Shown: positions 1-8,506, counted from the stretch's first letter. The stretch is DNA of 32,257 nt from Erysipelotrichaceae bacterium (GCA_017473335.1 JAFULN010000044.1:1-32257); one strand, 5' to 3'. The notes: generated by a model from the sequence alone, not told the origin. A program made the numbers and translations.

Positions 1-1757
1 AATCGCAGGAAGCTGAGTACCAGAATCTGAAGGAAGACATGGAAACAGGTCGGACGGAAGAGGAAGTAAGCACCGATGAAAACCGCTGCCAGCAGACATC
101 GGGAAGAAGGGAAAAGAAAGGCAGAAAGCTGAGTAGTCAGATGCGGAAAGAAACAGACGAAAGAAAGTGGAAAGTTCGCAGAAAAGCCCGACAAAGAAAC
201 GGACGCAAGAAAGTGGAAAAAGGGAAGCACCGGTGAAACAGCTGTGGGAGCGAAACCGGGAAGGACGAAAGGAAACAAACAGAAAGCCAAGTATCAGAAA
301 CCAGAAAAGAAGAATGGGAAACCAGTCAGAGGATAAGGTAGAAAACATCAAATCCGAAAGGAAAAGATGAAACATTGGAAAAGTCACTGTGAGACAAAAC
401 CAAAAAGAAGAGAACGGAAGAAACAGAAATCTGAGTAGTGAATTGCTAAAACGGAAGTGGACGAAAGAAAGCGAAAGTCATGCAATCGTCCTGAAGGAGA
501 AATTCGAAAGGAATCACCTGTCAAACAGCTGTGGGAGTGAAACAGGGTAGAACGAAAGGAAACAAACAGAAAGCTGAGTACGAGAACCTGTAAGAGCGAC
601 ATGAGAGATCAGGTCGAAGATGAAGGGGAAAACGTCAAGGTGAGAACTAAGACGTGCATCGGTAAAACCACTGTGAGGCAAAACCGATAAGAACGGAAAA
701 GAAAACACAGAAATCTGAGTAGCTTGAGGCGAACAGGACACAGACGAAAGAAAGTGAACTGAAAGCGGAAAGTCCCGAAAGTGAAAACATAAGGGAATCA
801 TCTGAGAAACAGCTGTGGGAGTGAATCAGAGTAGAGCGAAAGGAAACAAACAGGAAGCCAAGTACGAGAACTTGAAAAAAAGGCATGAGAAATCAGGCTG
901 GAAAGACAAGGGAAAGTGATGAGGTGAAAGCCAAATCGCACACCAGAGGAATCACTGTGAGATGAAACTGGAAAGAAAAGGAACGGAAGAAACAGAGGCC
1001 AAGTAGTGAGATGCTAAAGCTAAAGTGGACGAAAGGAAACGAAAGCAATGCATTGGTCCCAGAGAAGAAAATCAAAAGGGAATCACCTGAGGAACAGCTG
1101 CGGGAGTGAATCAGGGTAGAATGAAAGGAAACCATCAGTAGAGCCAAGTAAGAGAACCGTGAAGGAATGCATGAGAGATCAGGCAGAGGGTAACGGGGAA
1201 ATCCTGGAAGCGAGAGTGGAAAGGATGCATCGTGAAAGCCGCTGTGAGGCAGAAACGAGAAGAACAGAAAGGAAGAAACAGAAAGCTGAGTAGCCGGAAG
1301 TTGAACGAAAGCGGACGAAAGAAAGCTGAAGGGAAATGGAAAGTGTGGAAAGAGAAATCTGGAAACAAGCACCTGAGGAACAGCTGTGGGAGCGAATCAG
1401 GGAGGGGCAAAAAGAAACGAACAGGTTGTGTGAGTACCAGAACCGTGAAGGGATGCATGAGAAATCAGGCATGAGGTAACGGGGAAGACGTTTGAATCGA
1501 AAGAAGAGAGCGAGCACTGAAGAAGCCACTGTGAGGCGGAGACAGGAAGATGTGGGAAAATCAGAAACAGAGGCTGAGTAGTCAGAATCCAAAACTGAAG
1601 CTAACGAAAGAAAGCGAAAAACAGCGGAGGAAGAAAGTTGAAGTGAGACGGTGAAAGCCGAGGAACGGATGGCCTAGAGAGTTGAAAGACAAAGGTGAGT
1701 CGGAGGAAGCAGCTGTAGGGATTGAATCCGGCGGAAGACGAAAGGAAATTGCAGATA
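1..1757. repeat. Degenerate purine-rich tandem repeat array (about 285-bp units made of two related halves)
   Basis: No gene is supported here. CAGCTG landmarks recur at 239, 526, 810, 1095, 1381 and 1710, giving periods of 287, 284, 285, 286 and 329 bp. Between them a related landmark (CACTG or CGCTG) recurs at 385, 669, 953, 1240 and 1527, so each unit is a dimer of halves of about 143 bp. A second landmark, GACGAAAGAAAG or close variants, recurs at 156, 460, 743, 1028, 1314 and 1603 with the same period. Each half starts with a [C/A]CTGTG[A/G]G-like block and then an AAACAGAAAGC[T/C][G/A]AGTA-like block. The plus strand is strikingly purine-rich: I counted 45 of 60 bases at 541-600 and 47 of 60 at 1321-1380. 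Unit lengths are not multiples of three and stop codons recur in the conserved blocks, which argues against coding. The array is cut by the left window edge, so its full length and 5' end are unknown. Confidence 0.9.
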
Positions 1758-1763
1758 AATGAT

Positions 1764-1792
1764 AGCCTTGGCTGAAAAGCTGAGGCTTTTTT
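1764..1792 (+). terminator. Intrinsic terminator directly downstream of the repeat array
   Basis: A 10-bp stem (1764-1773 with 1778-1787, including two G-U pairs) is capped by a GAAA tetraloop and followed by a run of T (1788-1792, preceded by the T of the stem). No gene lies upstream of it in the window, so the transcript it ends must come through the repeat array or from beyond the left edge. Confidence 0.85.
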
Positions 1793-1893
1793 GTGTTATG
1801 GGGATATTTTGATAATACGATTTTGAAAATGAAAGATTGTTGGATGAACTTCATGATTTCAAAGAACTTCGATAGCGTTAAAGGGATACTTTG

Positions 1894-1902
1894 TGGTATG
1901 AT
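1894..1902 (+). promoter_or_regulatory. Extended -10 promoter for the dut operon
   Basis: TGG followed by TATGAT (1897-1902) forms an extended -10 element. No convincing -35 is seen. The start site would fall near 1909, leaving a leader just long enough for the GGTGAG ribosome site before the ATG at 1918. Confidence 0.45.
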
Positions 1903-1917
1903 GTTTGTGGTGAGATT

Positions 1918-2427
1918 ATGAAGCGTATTGCGAAATTTGAAAAAGTAAGTTTTGAACAGTTTGAGAAGGATTTTAAAGATTGTTATCCTGAATCAAAAGC
2001 TGATATTAAAGAAGTTTATGAAGCGATTCAATTGCCTAAAAGAGCGACAAAAGGGTCTGCAGGATATGATTATTTTGCCCCTATTGATATTGTGCTCAAA
2101 CCTGGTGAAACGACAAAGATTCCTACAGGAATTCGCTGTCATATGGAAGAGGGATGGGTTCTTATGAACTATCCTCGTTCTGGACTGGGGTTTAAGTTTC
2201 GTCTTCAGCTGAATAATACTGTTGGAATCATCGATTCAGATTATTATGGTGCTAAAAATGAAGGCCATATTATGAGTCGTATTACAAATGATTCCAATGA
2301 AGGAAAAACAGTAGAAATCAAGGCAGGTACTGGATTTATTCAGGGTATTTTTATGGAGTTTGGTATTTGTGAAGATGATGAAGCTGATGCGCTTAGAGAT
2401 GGCGGATTTGGAAGTACGACAAAGTGA
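1918..2427 (+). CDS. dut: dUTP diphosphatase (trimeric dUTPase family)
   Basis: Hydrolyses dUTP to dUMP and pyrophosphate, keeping uracil out of DNA and feeding thymidylate synthesis in the cytoplasm. The 169-residue protein carries the five dUTPase motifs in order: GSAGYD (46-51), PRSGLG (86-91), NNTVGIIDSDYYG (99-111), GFIQGIF (139-145) and a C-terminal GGFGSTTK (162-169). Motif 4 lacks the usual Arg, while its Gln is kept. An N-terminal extension of about 40 residues precedes the core. I prefer the ATG at 1918 to an in-frame upstream TTG at 1891 because GGTGAG sits 5-6 bases before it and the -10 box lies inside the longer frame. It is the first gene of an operon with the M18 peptidase and the pyrophosphatase, and pyrophosphatase would remove one of its products. 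The dUTPase fold is clear. A related dCTP deaminase/dUTPase-type activity is less likely. Confidence 0.85.
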   Translation: MKRIAKFEKVSFEQFEKDFKDCYPESKADIKEVYEAIQLPKRATKGSAGYDYFAPIDIVLKPGETTKIPTGIRCHMEEGWVLMNYPRSGLGFKFRLQLNNTVGIIDSDYYGAKNEGHIMSRITNDSNEGKTVEIKAGTGFIQGIFMEFGICEDDEADALRDGGFGSTTK

Positions 2428-2436
2428 GGATAAAAT

Positions 2437-3738
2437 ATGAATAACGCAAGGGATTGTTTAACATTTATTGATGCTTCTTTGAGCTGTTTTCATGCAGCAA
2501 AGGAAATTGCTAGTCGTCTGGAAGAAGCTGGTTATCAGTTTTTGAAGGAACAAGATACATGGGAACTTGTCAAAGGTGGTAAATATTATACAACGCGTAA
2601 TCAAAGCAGTGTGATTGCGTTTAATGTAGGTCAGCAGGTGGATAAACCTGTATTTCAGATGAGTGCATCTCATAGTGACTCACCTACATTTAAAGTGAAG
2701 CCAAATGCATTGATTCAGCGTGGCGGAACAGTGAAGTTGAATGTTGAAGCTTATGGCGGGATGCTGATGAGCACGTGGTTTGATCGTCCTCTTTCTTTGG
2801 CTGGACGTGTCATGGTTAAAACGGACAATGGATTTGTATCTCGTTTGTTTGAAAAGAAGGATTGCTGCATGATTCCAAATGTAGCAATTCATTTAAACCG
2901 TACAGCGAATGATGGCCAGAAATACAATGTTCAGGTGGATTTGCTTCCTATTTTGACATTGAATCAGAAAGAGTTTGACTGGAGTACATATCTTGCAAAT
3001 GAACTGAATGTTGAAAAGGATCAGATTCTTGGGTTTGACTTAGTCTTGGCAAATGGAGATGAAGGCAAACTTTGGGGGATAAATGAAGAATTTATTACGA
3101 GTGCGCGTCTGGATGACCTTGAATGTGCATATGGTACATTGAAAGGCTTTTTAGAAGCTGAAAACTCAAAACGTATCAATGTGTACTGCTGCTTTGATAA
3201 TGAAGAAGTTGGAAGCAGAACACGTCAGGGTGCCGATTCTACACTGTTAAGCAGTGTGCTTGAACGTATTTGTGATTCACTAGGATTTACTTCTTCACAA
3301 AGAATGCAGGGGATTACAGAAAGCTTTATGGTTTCTGCAGATAATGCACAGGGATTCCATCCAAATCATCCTGAGAAGTCAGATGAAGTGAATCAGGTAA
3401 AACTGAATGAAGGTGTTGTGGTGAAGTTCAATGCTGCACAAAGCTATACAAGTGATTCAGTGAGTGCCTGTGTGATGAAACTAGTGGCTCAAAAGGCTGG
3501 AGTACCTTTACAGATCTATACAAATCGCTCTGATCAAAGAGGTGGAGGGACACTTGGAAATGTGTCAAATTCACATGTTTCTGTGATGAGTGTAGATATT
3601 GGCTTGGCTCAGTGGGCAATGCATAGCTGTGTTGAAACAGCTGGGGCACATGATATTGAACATTTGATTCAGCTGATGAAGACCTATTATTCAACATCAC
3701 TGAAGATTAGTGATGATCAGATTACACTTGAAAATTAA
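2437..3738 (+). CDS. M18 family aminopeptidase (aspartyl aminopeptidase type)
   Basis: A cytoplasmic zinc aminopeptidase that trims N-terminal residues, classically acidic ones, from peptides. The 433-residue length fits the M18 family. Visible hallmarks are the metal-ligand His in SASHSDSP (His79), SARLDDLE with metal-binding Asp (around 227), the catalytic and ligand Glu pair in DNEEVGS (257-258), and a late His in the NSHVSVMS block (near 387). There is no signal peptide. The ATG at 2437 has an AGTGAGGA ribosome site that overlaps the dut stop codon, with a 9-base gap between the genes. The neighbours point to a housekeeping operon, and the role fits a peptide-using lifestyle together with PepT further on. 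Family assignment is firm. The exact residue preference cannot be read from sequence. Confidence 0.9.
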   Translation: MNNARDCLTFIDASLSCFHAAKEIASRLEEAGYQFLKEQDTWELVKGGKYYTTRNQSSVIAFNVGQQVDKPVFQMSASHSDSPTFKVKPNALIQRGGTVKLNVEAYGGMLMSTWFDRPLSLAGRVMVKTDNGFVSRLFEKKDCCMIPNVAIHLNRTANDGQKYNVQVDLLPILTLNQKEFDWSTYLANELNVEKDQILGFDLVLANGDEGKLWGINEEFITSARLDDLECAYGTLKGFLEAENSKRINVYCCFDNEEVGSRTRQGADSTLLSSVLERICDSLGFTSSQRMQGITESFMVSADNAQGFHPNHPEKSDEVNQVKLNEGVVVKFNAAQSYTSDSVSACVMKLVAQKAGVPLQIYTNRSDQRGGGTLGNVSNSHVSVMSVDIGLAQWAMHSCVETAGAHDIEHLIQLMKTYYSTSLKISDDQITLEN

Positions 3739-3750
3739 AGAGGTGAGATG

Positions 3751-5382
3751 ATGAGTGAAAAGATTTATGTTGTAGGACACAAAAATCCAGACACGGATTC
3801 AATCTGTTCGGCAATTACTTATGCACATCTGAAACAGCTTCAAGGGGTTAATGCGATTGCGTGTCGTTTAGGACCTCTGAATGAAGAAACAAAGTTTGTT
3901 TTGAATCAGTTTGGAATTGAAAATCCATTGCTTTTGAAGGATGCACGCTGTCAGCTCAAAGACATTGAGATGGATATTCCAACACTAGTTCATGAAGATT
4001 GTTCATTGAAAGATGCATGGGACAATATGTTTGTGATGAAAAACAAGGTTCTGTGTGTTGTCAATGACATTGGTGCACTTTCTGGTATGGTGTCTGTATC
4101 TAATCTGGTTAAGCCTCGTTTGATGAGTGATGAAGAAGTTGAAGAGCTGATGAAGCTGGCAAAGGTAGATACAATTGCTCGTACGATTGATGGTGAAATC
4201 ATTGTTGATAATCCTGATTATCAATGCAATGGGAAAGTATATGTTGTTACTCTCAGCAGTGAGAAGCAGAATAGATTTGAATTCAAAGATGCAATCTGTA
4301 TTCTCTCAGATGGAGAAGATAAACAAAGACAGCTGATTGAAATGGGTGCTGCAATGATGGTCATTACATGCAATCAGTGGGTATCTGAAGAAATCTGTGA
4401 TTTTGCAAGAGAAAAGGGATGTGTCATTATTAAAACATCGAATGACACGATGAAAGTCGCAAAGACAATTCAGGAATCATTCCCAATTGTTACGCTGATG
4501 ACACGTGATTTAGTGACATACAAAGAAACAGAGTATGTTGATGAAGTTTCTAAGAAGATTACCAATACACGTTATAGAAGCTATCCAGTATTAAGAGAAA
4601 CTGGTGAGCTGGCTGGAGCAATTTCACGCTGGCATTTGCTGAACTACAAGAAGAAAAAGTTCATTCTGGTGGACCACAGTTCTAAAGTGCAGGCCATCAA
4701 TTACATCGATGATGCTGAAATTGAAGAAATCATTGACCATCATCACATTGGTAACATTGAGACTTCTCGTCCTATTTATTTCCGTAATCAAAGATGTGGC
4801 TGCACATGTACAATCATTTATCAGCTGTACAAGGAACATGGTGTTGTGCCTAGCAGAGAAATGGCTGGTTTGATGCTGAGCGCGATTCTTTCTGATACAC
4901 TTAAGTTCAAATCTAGAACAACAACACAGCTGGATATTGATACGGCTCATAGGCTGGCTGAACTGGCTGAGGTGGATTTAGATCAGTATGCGATGGATAT
5001 GCTGAGTGCATCTGTTGCGCTGAAGGATGCAACCCCTACACAGATTTTGAATCGCGACTTGAAGACTTATGAAATCGGCAAGTATAAGATTGGTATTGGT
5101 CAGACAAACTATCGCAATATGGAAGATATTCAGAGCATCCTTCCTGTCTTTAAAGAAAATATGACTTTGGAACGCCGTGCGAAAGAGTATGATTTGCTGA
5201 TCATGATGTTTACCCATGTTATGGCTGAAGGCACAATGTTTGTCTTTAGCGGCAAGCTGTCTCATGTGATGCAGGATATTATGAAGACTTCGTTCAATGA
5301 TCGATCTGGATATGATCCTGATATCATTTCACGTAAGCAGCAGCTTGTACCAATGCTGTCAGAAATATTAAAGAAAATGTAA
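3751..5382 (+). CDS. ppaC: Manganese-dependent inorganic pyrophosphatase with CBS and DRTGG regulatory domains
   Basis: A family II pyrophosphatase that hydrolyses PPi to two phosphates. It has 543 residues, much longer than the catalytic core of about 310, because regulatory domains are inserted. In order these are an N-terminal DHH half with GHKNPDTDS (His10, Asp14, Asp16), CBS (about 70-125), DRTGG (about 140-245), a second CBS (about 250-298), the rest of the DHH domain with DHHHIGN (329-335), and a C-terminal DHHA2 domain. In this family CBS domains bind adenine nucleotides and tune activity, so the enzyme probably senses energy state. Two ATGs lie in tandem. I choose 3751 because AGGTG then sits five bases upstream, against two for 3748. 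The stop codon is embedded in the operon terminator. The gene closes the dut operon and is the likely main cellular pyrophosphatase. Confidence 0.93.
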   Translation: MSEKIYVVGHKNPDTDSICSAITYAHLKQLQGVNAIACRLGPLNEETKFVLNQFGIENPLLLKDARCQLKDIEMDIPTLVHEDCSLKDAWDNMFVMKNKVLCVVNDIGALSGMVSVSNLVKPRLMSDEEVEELMKLAKVDTIARTIDGEIIVDNPDYQCNGKVYVVTLSSEKQNRFEFKDAICILSDGEDKQRQLIEMGAAMMVITCNQWVSEEICDFAREKGCVIIKTSNDTMKVAKTIQESFPIVTLMTRDLVTYKETEYVDEVSKKITNTRYRSYPVLRETGELAGAISRWHLLNYKKKKFILVDHSSKVQAINYIDDAEIEEIIDHHHIGNIETSRPIYFRNQRCGCTCTIIYQLYKEHGVVPSREMAGLMLSAILSDTLKFKSRTTTQLDIDTAHRLAELAEVDLDQYAMDMLSASVALKDATPTQILNRDLKTYEIGKYKIGIGQTNYRNMEDIQSILPVFKENMTLERRAKEYDLLIMMFTHVMAEGTMFVFSGKLSHVMQDIMKTSFNDRSGYDPDIISRKQQLVPMLSEILKKM

Positions 5383-5405
5383 AAAGATGCTTCGGCATCT
5401 TTTTC
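5381..5405 (+). terminator. Intrinsic terminator of the dut-M18-ppaC operon
   Basis: Perfect 10-bp stem AAAAAGATGC / GCATCTTTTT with a TTCG tetraloop. It begins within the ppaC stop codon. The A-rich 5' arm and T-rich 3' arm could also work on the minus strand. Confidence 0.85.
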
Positions 5406-5438
5406 TATGTTGTATAATTCTTATATTCAGGTGAGTGT

Positions 5439-6119
5439 ATGGATAGATTTAAGAACGCAGTAAAAATAACACTTCCAGTATTTCTAGGCTATGTTCCATT
5501 AGGAATAGCTTTTGGTGTGCTTTTAAATGAAGCTGGTTATGGATTCTGGTGGTCTTTTTTAATGGCTGCCAGTATTTATGCGGGTTCCATGCAGTTTGTT
5601 ATGGTTGCACTTTTAGGTGGAAATGATTCGCTGGTGTCCTGTGCCTTGCTGAGTTTTCTTTTGCAGTCCAGACATTGCTTCTATGGACTTTCATTGATTG
5701 ATCGATATCGCAAGTTTCCACTACTCAAACGTTTGTATATGATCTTCTCATTGACAGATGAGACATATTCATTGATGACTTCAATTCAGGGACAAGATGA
5801 AGCTCAAGATGATGATTTTGTGTTTTTGATTTCTATTTTAAATCACTCTTACTGGGTACTTGGCTGTATTTTAGGATCACTTGTTGGGAATCTTATTCCA
5901 TTTGATACAACGGGGTTTGATTTTGTCATGACTGCACTGTTTATTACAATTGTGATAGATCAGTATAGAAACACTGCCAATCATGTTCCATTTTGGATTG
6001 GATTAGGATGTGGACTTCTTTGTTTAGTATTATTAGGTCCAGATCGTTTTCTATTGGCTGCACTGGCTGCGTCTGTAGTGATGCTGATCATCAAGGAAAG
6101 AGGTGTTCATCATGCGTGA
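5439..6119 (+). CDS. azlC: AzlC family branched-chain amino acid exporter, large subunit
   Basis: Integral membrane protein of 226 residues, with AzlD forming a two-part exporter of branched-chain amino acids and analogues in the BrnF/AzlC family. The N-terminal FLGYVPLGIAFGVLL segment and the later YAGSMQFV block are typical of AzlC, followed by several hydrophobic spans (roughly six or seven helices). The ATG at 5439 is preceded by GGTGAG. A TATAAT lies at 5413-5418 without a good -35, so transcription probably starts between the preceding terminator and the gene. It overlaps azlD by eight bases. Substrate range is inferred from family only. Confidence 0.88.
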   Translation: MDRFKNAVKITLPVFLGYVPLGIAFGVLLNEAGYGFWWSFLMAASIYAGSMQFVMVALLGGNDSLVSCALLSFLLQSRHCFYGLSLIDRYRKFPLLKRLYMIFSLTDETYSLMTSIQGQDEAQDDDFVFLISILNHSYWVLGCILGSLVGNLIPFDTTGFDFVMTALFITIVIDQYRNTANHVPFWIGLGCGLLCLVLLGPDRFLLAALAASVVMLIIKERGVHHA

Positions 6120-6429
6120 GATGACTTTGATTGTGATGATTGCCTTGATTACATTTTTTTGTCGTGCGTTGCCTTTTGTGATTTTCTCTGGTCAAAAACA
6201 ATTGCCAATACTGATTGTAAGACTTGAAAAAAAGCTTCCAGTCACAATCATGATTCTTTTAGTATTGTATTGTGTAAGAAATATTCAATTTGGTTCAGTT
6301 TCTGGCTGGCTGCCTTTGTGTGCTGGAACTTTGGCAACAGTATTGATTCATTTGAAACAAAAAAATGTCCTGCTAAGTATCTTAGCAGGTACACTAGTGT
6401 ATATGTTGTTTGTTCAAAAGATATGCTAG
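6112..6429 (+). CDS. azlD: AzlD family small subunit of branched-chain amino acid exporter
   Basis: Small hydrophobic protein of 105 residues with about four predicted membrane helices, the usual AzlD size, and a CRALPFVIF segment typical of the family. I take the ATG at 6112 (AGGTG six bases upstream) rather than the GTG at 6103 that overlaps the ribosome site. The start lies inside the end of azlC, so the two are translationally coupled. The last part of the gene carries a 9-bp perfect hairpin that appears to serve as a terminator for the convergent gene on the other strand. Confidence 0.85.
   Translation: MREMTLIVMIALITFFCRALPFVIFSGQKQLPILIVRLEKKLPVTIMILLVLYCVRNIQFGSVSGWLPLCAGTLATVLIHLKQKNVLLSILAGTLVYMLFVQKIC
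6359..6389 (-). terminator. Minus-strand intrinsic terminator embedded in the azlD coding region
   Basis: A perfect 9-bp stem (6369-6377 with 6381-6389, loop TAT) is followed on the minus strand by three bases and then seven T (complement of 6359-6365). It lies about 45 bases beyond the stop codon of the minus-strand GNAT gene, inside azlD. Confidence 0.55.
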
Positions 6430-6434
6430 CAAAA

Positions 6435-7034
6435 TTACTTAGCAGAAAGTGATTGAGTGGATAACTCATTTTGATTGAACTGGTCCAGAACTCTCTGGGC
6501 CTTTTCTTTGTCAAGCTGAGAAAAAGGAATCATAAGTTCAGGCTTATTTATTGTTTGAATGTCTTTGACATAGAAACTGACATCTAGCCATTTGTTATGT
6601 TTGTAGCCAACATTTTGAAGTCTTCCCTGACATTTAAATCCAAGTTTTTCATGGAAAGCAGCAGAATTCAGGTTTTCTGAAGTGACAAGAGAAACGATAC
6701 GACATATATTTTGGAGCTTGCCAATTTCAAACAGAGCTTCACACATGATTCTTCCATAGCCTTTCTTTTTGATGGAATCACTCAGGTAGATGGATAAATC
6801 TGCAGTATGCTGATAAGCTGTGCGAGTGTTAAAAGTACTCAGATAGGCATATCCTTGTACTTGATGATCTTCAATGACAATCCATGGGTATTGCATCATA
6901 GTCTGTGAGATTCTTTGTTGAAAGTCACTTGTAGTTGGTGCAGTGTTCTCAAAAGTAATGGTGGTTTGGATGAAGGGTGCATAGATCTGTGAAATGATTT
7001 CTGCATCTTCAATTGTTGCGAATCTAAGCTTCAT
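6435..7034 (-). CDS. GNAT family N-acetyltransferase (phosphinothricin acetyltransferase-like)
   Basis: A 199-residue protein of the Pat/YncA-type GNAT group, acetyl-CoA-dependent enzymes acting on amino groups of amino-acid analogues. Evidence: the N-terminal MKLRFATIEDAEIISQIYAP block, ITFENTAPT (substrate-site region typical of Pat/Bar-like proteins), the acetyl-CoA loop around KKKGYGRIMCEAL, and the ENLNSAAFHEKLGFKCQGRL block near the C terminus. The ATG at 7034 is preceded on its strand by AGGAAGTGA. A longer frame to 7106 has no ribosome site. The last 35 or so residues beyond the GNAT core are Gln/Lys-rich and not diagnostic. It converges with azlD with only five bases between stop codons. 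The true substrate is unknown. Confidence 0.85.
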   Translation of the reverse strand: MKLRFATIEDAEIISQIYAPFIQTTITFENTAPTTSDFQQRISQTMMQYPWIVIEDHQVQGYAYLSTFNTRTAYQHTADLSIYLSDSIKKKGYGRIMCEALFEIGKLQNICRIVSLVTSENLNSAAFHEKLGFKCQGRLQNVGYKHNKWLDVSFYVKDIQTINKPELMIPFSQLDKEKAQRVLDQFNQNELSTQSLSAK

Positions 7035-7099
7035 ATTTTCACTTCCTGATAAATAGTATACATGATTTTCATAGATTCTGAAACCGTTTTCTGAAAATG

Positions 7100-7128
7100 T
7101 GGACAATTTTCATAGATGGGCGTATAAT
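7100..7128 (+). promoter_or_regulatory. Sigma-A-type promoter for the MATE gene
   Basis: TGGACA (7100-7105), a 17-base spacer and a consensus TATAAT (7123-7128). The start site would be near 7135, giving a short leader before the ATG at 7151. Confidence 0.75.
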
Positions 7129-7150
7129 ACCTAATATTGGGGGTGTCTGT

Positions 7151-8506
7151 ATGAATCGAAACAAAGTGGATATGATTAATGGGCCTTTGTTGAAGAATGT
7201 GATTTTATTTGCACTTCCACTGATGTTTTCCAATGTGCTTCAGCTTTTGTTTAATGCAGCAGATATTGTTGTGGTTGGACGTTTTGCAGGGGAACAGGCA
7301 TTGGCTGCAGTGGGTGCGACCAGTTCAATTTGTTTTCTATTAGTGACTGTATTTAATGGATTGAGTATTGGGGCAAATGTTGTCATTGCAAGAAATTTCG
7401 GGGCTAATAATGATCAGAAGATTCATGATTCTGTTCATACAGCGATGATGCTGAGTGTCATTGGCGGCTTCTTTCTATTAGTGATTGGTCAGCTTTTTTC
7501 AAAGCCATTGCTTCATCTGATGGATACCCCAGAAGATATTATTGAATTAAGTGCTTTGTATCTGCGTATTTACTTTGCAGGAATGCCAGGGTTTATGATT
7601 TATAACTTTGGTTCATCAATTCTGCGTGCTAAAGGGGATACCAAGCGTCCTATGATCTTCTTGACTGTCAGTGGTATCTTGAATGTTGTCTTGAATCTGA
7701 TTTTTGTCATTTATTTCCATATGAGTGTTGCTGGGGTAGCTCTTGCAACGATGATTTCTCAGCTCAATTCAGCCATTTTAGTTTGGAATGTCTTGATTCA
7801 TGAACAAGGTGCATTAAAACTGCATCCAAAAGAATTAAAAATTGAAAAAGAAACGGCAGTAGATATCTTAAAAATTGGTCTTCCTGCTGGAGTACAGGGG
7901 ATGGTGTTCTCTTTGAGTAACGTTGTTGTGCAGTCTTCTGTCAATACATTTGGTTCGATTGTAGTTGCGGGAAATAGTGCTGCCAACAACATTGAAGGTT
8001 TTGTCTATAACATTATGAATGCTTTCTATCAGGCATGTATGACATTTACTGGACAAAACATTGGCGCAAAACGCTATGATCGCATCAATAAGATTTTAAT
8101 CACATGTATGATTCTGATTATTATTGCAGGGATTACTGCTGGTCTGTCAGCGCATGTCTTCAGTGATTTCTTCTTAGGGTTGTATACAGAGGATCCATCA
8201 GTGATTGCAGCTGGAAAGATTCGTTTGAGTTTTGTTGCATTGTTTTATGTGTTTAATGGAACTTTGGATATCTTTGTTGGATCACTTCGTGGTATGGGAA
8301 AAGCGATTGTACCGACTTTGTTAAGTATCTTTGGAATCTGTGGTGTGAGATTGCTTTGGATTTGGACTGTTTTCCCAATTCAAAAGACACTTTCCAGCAT
8401 TTATGTTGCATTTCCACTTAGCTGGTCTATTACAACGGTTTTACAGATGGTGTACTGGTTTGTGCAGCGTCGAAAACTTGATCAAAGTATTCAGGCTCAG
8501 GGATAA
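7151..8506 (+). CDS. MATE family multidrug/Na+ efflux transporter
   Basis: Integral membrane antiporter of 451 residues, the usual MATE length, with about twelve hydrophobic spans in two related halves. Family signs are the N-terminal NGPLLKNVILFALPLMFSN block, QLLFNAADIVVVGRFAG in the first helices, and a second half starting near KIGLPAGVQGMVFSLSN. Such proteins exchange Na+ or H+ for cationic drugs or metabolites. The ATG at 7151 has a GGGGGTG ribosome site at a good distance, and an upstream in-frame ATG at 7097 lies before the promoter's -10 box. It is monocistronic, between a strong promoter and a terminator whose loop contains the stop codon. Substrate cannot be inferred. Confidence 0.92.
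   Translation: MNRNKVDMINGPLLKNVILFALPLMFSNVLQLLFNAADIVVVGRFAGEQALAAVGATSSICFLLVTVFNGLSIGANVVIARNFGANNDQKIHDSVHTAMMLSVIGGFFLLVIGQLFSKPLLHLMDTPEDIIELSALYLRIYFAGMPGFMIYNFGSSILRAKGDTKRPMIFLTVSGILNVVLNLIFVIYFHMSVAGVALATMISQLNSAILVWNVLIHEQGALKLHPKELKIEKETAVDILKIGLPAGVQGMVFSLSNVVVQSSVNTFGSIVVAGNSAANNIEGFVYNIMNAFYQACMTFTGQNIGAKRYDRINKILITCMILIIIAGITAGLSAHVFSDFFLGLYTEDPSVIAAGKIRLSFVALFYVFNGTLDIFVGSLRGMGKAIVPTLLSIFGICGVRLLWIWTVFPIQKTLSSIYVAFPLSWSITTVLQMVYWFVQRRKLDQSIQAQG

Noticed and set aside
39..370. Plus-strand frames at the left end giving Lys/Arg/Glu-rich peptides
   Set aside because: Composition artefact of a purine-rich strand. The frames are not kept between repeat units, and the conserved blocks contain stop codons.
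384..1592. Several overlapping minus-strand frames of 72-159 residues rich in Ser, Phe, Leu and His in the repeat array
   Set aside because: They arise because the minus strand is pyrimidine-rich and so poor in stop codons. Repeat units are not multiples of three, so the same repeat is read in different frames, and no ribosome sites fit.
1..1757. CRISPR array
   Set aside because: The repeat is about 285 bp, diverged along its whole length, with no short invariant repeat or unique spacers and no cas genes.
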